Shown here piece by piece: positions 33,171-36,631 of a stretch of 36,631 nt of DNA. Below the pieces are notes generated by a model that worked only from the letters and a program-made list of their open reading frames with translations, had not been told where the DNA came from and did not search any database. Source of the DNA: Falsiroseomonas sp. (GTDB taxonomy: Bacteria > Pseudomonadota > Alphaproteobacteria > Acetobacterales > Acetobacteraceae); NCBI RefSeq assembly GCF_030695085.1, contig NZ_JAUYTS010000063.1, forward strand, positions 1 to 36,631, read 5' to 3'. The stretch's first letter is position 1; every line of letters begins with the position of its first letter. The translations under genes were made by a program, and so were the position numbers.

Positions 33171-36047
33171 ATGGACGCCTTCGTACCCCCCGGCCTGCCC
33201 GGTCCGCCCGACCCCAGTTTCCAGCAGCCCCCGCGCAGCCTGGCGGAAACCGGCGCCTTCTGGCTGCTAGAAGCCGGGGAGGCCGATATCTTCGCCGCCC
33301 AGGGCGGGCTGGAGGCGTGGGCACCGGGGCAGGCGCCGCCCGGCCCGCATCTGTTCGTCGGCCGCATCGGCCCGGGCACGCTGGTGGTGGGGCACGGGCC
33401 GGATCTGGAATGCCTGGTGCTGCGCCCGGCCGCCGGGGCGCGGCTGCGGCGGCTGCCGCAGCTTGCGGCGCTGGGCGGGCACCAGGCGCAGGTCGAGGCG
33501 ATGCAGCTCTGGGCCGCCGCACTCGCCGGCGGGCTGGGCGCGCGGCTGTGGCGCCCCTCCAACATCGACAAGGTGGCCCGCCCGGGGCGCCGGCTGCATC
33601 TGGCGGAGCGCCAATCCGCCACCGCGCGCGGCCAAGGCGTGTGGCTGGAACTGCCGCCCGGCTGCGGCATGCTGCTGGGGCTGGAACCGGTCGGCGGGTT
33701 GCTGCCGTTGCCGCCGGAGGGCTGGCTGGTGGCCGGCGTGGAGCTGGACGCGCTGGTGCTCAGCGCGCCGCCACCCTCCCTGATGGCGGCGGCGGAGGAG
33801 GGCATCACCGCCTTCACCGATGCCTGCGTCGCCATGCTGCCAAGCCTCCGCAGCCTGGCCGAGATCGATGAAGGCGGACGGCTCGGCCAGCGTGCCCAGC
33901 AGGATGCGGAAGCCGCGCAGCGCACCACGGACCTCGCCGCCGCGCTGCTGCACGCGCCGGCACCGCAGGTGGCCGCGAAGCCGGTGGAAGCCGGGCCGGC
34001 GGAGCCGCTGTTTCAGGCCATGGTCACCGTGGCGAAGGCCGCCCGCATGCGCCCGCGCATCCAGCGCCCGACCCGGCTGCGGGAGCAGGATATCGACACG
34101 CCGCCGACCATGGACGAGATCGCCCGCGCCTCCGGCCTGCGGCTGCGGCCGGTGGGGCTGCCGGCGGAATGGTGGCGCCGCAACCTCGGGCCGCTGCTGG
34201 GACATCTGGAGGGGGAGCCGGTGGCGCTGCTGCCGCGCAAGGGCGGCTATGTGCTGCAGGGCTTCGATATGCCCGCGCAGCCGGTGAACGCGGCGCTGGC
34301 GGATCGCCTCGCGCCGCGCGCCTGGACGATGATCGAGCCGCTGTCGGACCAGCAACTGACCGTCACCGATCTCGGCCGCTTCGTGCTGCCCAATCGCGGC
34401 GATCGCGGGCTGGCGCTGGGGGCGGCGCTGCTCGGCGCCTTTCTTGGGCTCGGCATGCCGATCGCCATGTCGTTTGCCACCGGGTCCTTGATTCCCGGCG
34501 GCAACCGGATGGGGCTGGTGGAGCTGGGCATTGCGCTGGCCTGTGTGGGCCTGGCGAATTTCGTCGTGCAGATGGCGGGCGACATCGCCAAGCACCGGCT
34601 GACGGCGACCGCGGAAGCGCCGCTGCATGCCGGGCTGTGGGACCGGCTGCTGCGGCTGCCGATGCCGGTGCTGCGGAAATTCACGCCCTCCGAAATCTCC
34701 TCCCGGTTGAATGTGGCGCTGTCCCTGCCGCTCGGTGTGCAGGGCTTTCGCTTGTCCGTGATGGGTTATGGCGCGGCGCTGGCGACCTCCATGGCCATGC
34801 TGTTCCTGTACCACCCGATCGGGGCGCTGGTGGCGCTGGCTCTGCTGGGGGTGCAGATCGGCATTGCGGTGGCCGGCGGCATCCTGAAATCCCGCGTGCA
34901 GCAGACCGGGCAGCAGCTTTCCGGCGCGGCGGACAGCCTGGCGATCGAGGCGGTGGGCGGCATCACCAAGCTGCGCCTGGCCGGCGTGGAACACCGGCTG
35001 CTCGGCGCCTGGGCGGAACGCTTCGTCGGCATGCGGCGCACCAAGCTGGTGGAGGAGCATATCGATACCTGGCTCGCCTCCGCCGCCGCCTTCCTGTCCT
35101 TCTTCGGCGTGGGCCTGCTGTTCCTGCTGTTCATGTCAGGCGCCGAGGCGCCGAACAACGCCGCGGTGGTCGGCTTCCTGATGGCCTTCATGATCGCCAA
35201 TGGCGCCGCCAATGGGCTGGGCCAGGCCTTCACAGGCTTCTATCCGCTGTATGCGATGCGCAGCTACGCCTTGCCGATGTTGCAGGCGCAGCCGGAGCCG
35301 ACGGCGGGGCGGATCGACCCGGGCCGGCTGACCGGGCGCATCGCCATGACCAATGTCGCCTTCGGCTATGAGGGTGCGGATACGCCGCTGTTCTCCGGCC
35401 TGAACCTGTCCATCGAGCCGGGCGAGTTCGTCGCCATCGTCGGGCGCTCCGGCTGCGGCAAATCCACGCTGGTGCGGCTGCTGCTGGGGCTGGAACGCGC
35501 GCGCTTCGGCAGCGTGACCTTCGACCGGCAGGATCTGGTCTCGCTCGACCTCGGCCTGTTGCGGCGACGCATCGGCACGGTGCTGCAAGGCGCGCAATTG
35601 CCGCCCGGCGCGCTGCTGGATGTGCTGCGCGGCTTCAGCGAGGCGACGGAGGCGCAGATCTGGCAGGCGCTGGCGGCAGCGGCCATCGCCGAGGATGTGC
35701 GCGCCATGCCGCTCGGCCTGCGCACGCCGATCGCCGATGCGGCGCATGTGCTCTCGGGCGGCCAGGTGCAGCGGCTGCTGCTGGCCCGCGCGCTGGTGAA
35801 CAAGCCGGATGTGCTGATCCTGGACGAGGCGACCAGCGCGCTGGACCCGGCAACCCAGGCGGTGACGACGCGCACGCTGGCATCCCTGACCTGCACGCGA
35901 ATCGTCATCGCGCACCGGCTGGAGACGATTCGTGGCGCCGACCGCATCCTGGTGATCGAGCGAGGCAAGGTGGCGCATGCGGGCAGCTTCGAGGAACTGG
36001 TGGCGCGCGGCGTGCTGGATGGCGGGGCGGAATTGCGGGCGGCCTGA
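33171..36047 (+). CDS. Second ABC exporter with long N-terminal region, NHLM ABC2 type
   Basis: A 958-residue ABC protein without a protease domain. Residues 1-400 are a soluble region; about 20-130 has a weak cyclic-nucleotide-binding-like barrel pattern (FVGRIGPGTLVVGHG), and about 300-400 resembles the substrate-handling domain before the membrane part. The membrane domain spans about 410-700. The nucleotide-binding domain has Walker A GRSGCGKST (758-766), LSGGQ (861-865) and VLILDEA (881-887). It starts one base after the stop of the first ABC gene, implying a heterodimer with it, as expected of NHLM pairs. What the N-terminal region does is unknown. Confidence 0.9.
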   Translation: MDAFVPPGLPGPPDPSFQQPPRSLAETGAFWLLEAGEADIFAAQGGLEAWAPGQAPPGPHLFVGRIGPGTLVVGHGPDLECLVLRPAAGARLRRLPQLAALGGHQAQVEAMQLWAAALAGGLGARLWRPSNIDKVARPGRRLHLAERQSATARGQGVWLELPPGCGMLLGLEPVGGLLPLPPEGWLVAGVELDALVLSAPPPSLMAAAEEGITAFTDACVAMLPSLRSLAEIDEGGRLGQRAQQDAEAAQRTTDLAAALLHAPAPQVAAKPVEAGPAEPLFQAMVTVAKAARMRPRIQRPTRLREQDIDTPPTMDEIARASGLRLRPVGLPAEWWRRNLGPLLGHLEGEPVALLPRKGGYVLQGFDMPAQPVNAALADRLAPRAWTMIEPLSDQQLTVTDLGRFVLPNRGDRGLALGAALLGAFLGLGMPIAMSFATGSLIPGGNRMGLVELGIALACVGLANFVVQMAGDIAKHRLTATAEAPLHAGLWDRLLRLPMPVLRKFTPSEISSRLNVALSLPLGVQGFRLSVMGYGAALATSMAMLFLYHPIGALVALALLGVQIGIAVAGGILKSRVQQTGQQLSGAADSLAIEAVGGITKLRLAGVEHRLLGAWAERFVGMRRTKLVEEHIDTWLASAAAFLSFFGVGLLFLLFMSGAEAPNNAAVVGFLMAFMIANGAANGLGQAFTGFYPLYAMRSYALPMLQAQPEPTAGRIDPGRLTGRIAMTNVAFGYEGADTPLFSGLNLSIEPGEFVAIVGRSGCGKSTLVRLLLGLERARFGSVTFDRQDLVSLDLGLLRRRIGTVLQGAQLPPGALLDVLRGFSEATEAQIWQALAAAAIAEDVRAMPLGLRTPIADAAHVLSGGQVQRLLLARALVNKPDVLILDEATSALDPATQAVTTRTLASLTCTRIVIAHRLETIRGADRILVIERGKVAHAGSFEELVARGVLDGGAELRAA

Positions 36048-36074
36048 GGGGGCAGGTCACCCCGCCCGTCACCC

Positions 36075-36110
36075 GCGTCTTCACCGGCGTCTTCACTGGC
36101 GTCTTCACTG
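36075..36110 (+). repeat. Three 12-base tandem repeats after the ABC2 gene
   Basis: Three adjacent copies of GCGTCTTCACYG (36075-36086, 36087-36098 and 36099-36110) lie in the 125-base gap between the ABC gene and the TonB-like gene. They have no dyad or T-run and are not an obvious terminator. They are probably slippage products, or binding sites for an unknown protein. Confidence 0.85.
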
Positions 36111-36172
36111 GGGGCTGATTTCCGTGGCGGCGCGGGATGCTCTATGGCGGGTGGCGCTTCATATCAGGCACC

Positions 36173-36631
36173 GTGCCAGACGCTTCCCAGCCGTCCCTCA
36201 GAACGTTGCCTCGCTTCCAGGCCACGCCACGCGTGGCGGTCCGCCGCGACCCGGCGCCGCTGCCGGCCGGCGGGGGCGACCCCTTCGGCCGGCTGCTGCC
36301 GCAAGGGTCGGGGCGGCGGAGATGGATTCTGGCCTGGCTGCTGGCCTCGCTGCTGCTGCACGGGCTGCTGGCCCTGTATTTCATCGCCCCCCCGCGCGAG
36401 GTGCGAGACCTGCCGCCGCCGGCCGTCGAGGTGGTGTTCGAGGGCGGCGGGGCGTTGCGGCCGGAGGCGGAGCCGCCCCCAGGCATCGCTGGCCCGCCCA
36501 CGCCTCCGCCGGCACCGCCCCAGCCGGTTCCGGCGCCATCGGCGGCCGCGCCTGCGCCGCCCCCGACCGCGCCTGCGCCGCCCCCGGTCGCGCCGGCACC
36601 GCCCCCGGTCGCGCCTGCGCCACCCCCGGTC
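36173..36631 (+). CDS. TonB-like energy transducer, N-terminal part only
   Basis: At least 153 codons run off the right edge. A cytoplasmic start of about 55 residues is followed by one TM helix (WILAWLLASLLLHGLLALYF) and a proline-rich periplasmic stretch (VVFEGGGALRPEAEPPP...). This is the layout of TonB and related TonB/TolA-like proteins; the diagnostic C-terminal domain lies outside the window. The start GTG at 36173 is preferred over an in-frame ATG at 36137, because the codons between them (including ATA and TCA) look non-coding for this genome. Whether it belongs to the secretion locus or begins a separate uptake system cannot be told. Confidence 0.7.
   Translation, partial: MPDASQPSLRTLPRFQATPRVAVRRDPAPLPAGGGDPFGRLLPQGSGRRRWILAWLLASLLLHGLLALYFIAPPREVRDLPPPAVEVVFEGGGALRPEAEPPPGIAGPPTPPPAPPQPVPAPSAAAPAPPPTAPAPPPVAPAPPPVAPAPPPV
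36548..36631 (+). repeat. 21-base tandem repeats encoding APAPPPV
   Basis: Four consecutive 21-base units encode APAPPPT, then APAPPPV three times, in the periplasmic spacer of the TonB-like protein. The array continues to the last base of the window, so the total copy number is not known. Confidence 0.9.

Noticed and set aside
36137..36172. ATG at 36137 as start of the TonB-like protein
   Set aside because: The twelve codons before the GTG at 36173 include ATA and TCA, which are rare in this genome, so they look non-coding. It remains possible.

Overview
The window is about 36.6 kb of very GC-rich DNA, by eye close to 70% G+C. It is densely packed with genes that often overlap by 1-4 bases and often use GTG starts. 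The gene set suggests a free-living alphaproteobacterium, most plausibly Acetobacteraceae of the Roseomonas type: two TctC/Bug solute receptors, a CaiB-type CoA-transferase, a CoxL-like molybdoenzyme subunit, an RND pump, and a SpoIIE/STAS/HATPase module beside an NHLM-type exporter. This assignment is inferred from gene content and composition; there is no rRNA or other marker. I saw no tRNA, rRNA, CRISPR array or insertion sequence.

Left part (1-15.4 kb), mostly catabolic and housekeeping. A minus-strand pair encodes a flavin aromatic hydroxylase (cut by the left edge) and an unusual metallo-beta-lactamase-fold protein. It diverges from a Crp/Fnr regulator. Next come a secreted protein with two copies of an unknown domain, an FkbM methyltransferase ending in a clear terminator, an orphan CoxL-like molybdopterin subunit, an RND permease with its adaptor, and a LeuC/LeuD pair that looks like a divergent paralogue. 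An SMP-30/gluconolactonase and a RibD-C/DHFR-like reductase follow on the plus strand.

Middle part (15.4-20.8 kb), organic-acid uptake and activation. A TctC receptor, an IclR regulator and a CaiB CoA-transferase form an operon with 4-base overlaps, preceded by a triple half-site operator. A second TctC gene diverges from a CodA-like amidohydrolase in which two catalytic positions are changed.

Right part (20.9-36.6 kb), the most interesting region. Seven tightly packed genes encode a formyltransferase, a membrane sensor, a sensor-HAMP-MFS fusion, a periplasmic ABC-type binding protein with no ABC transporter, a membrane SpoIIE phosphatase, a STAS anti-anti-sigma-like protein and an RsbW-like kinase: a complete partner-switching circuit with several possible input proteins. 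After a short AT-rich promoter-like gap comes a 405-residue cysteine-free protein with a near-perfect double-glycine leader, a Gly/Ala/Thr-rich body and nine 11-residue coiled-coil repeats. Behind it lie an HlyD-type adaptor, a C39-peptidase ABC exporter and a second ABC exporter of the NHLM type, then the start of a TonB-like protein. My reading is that the window holds an environmentally gated, dedicated secretion system for a large structural or effector protein rather than a small peptide. No RiPP modification enzyme is visible.
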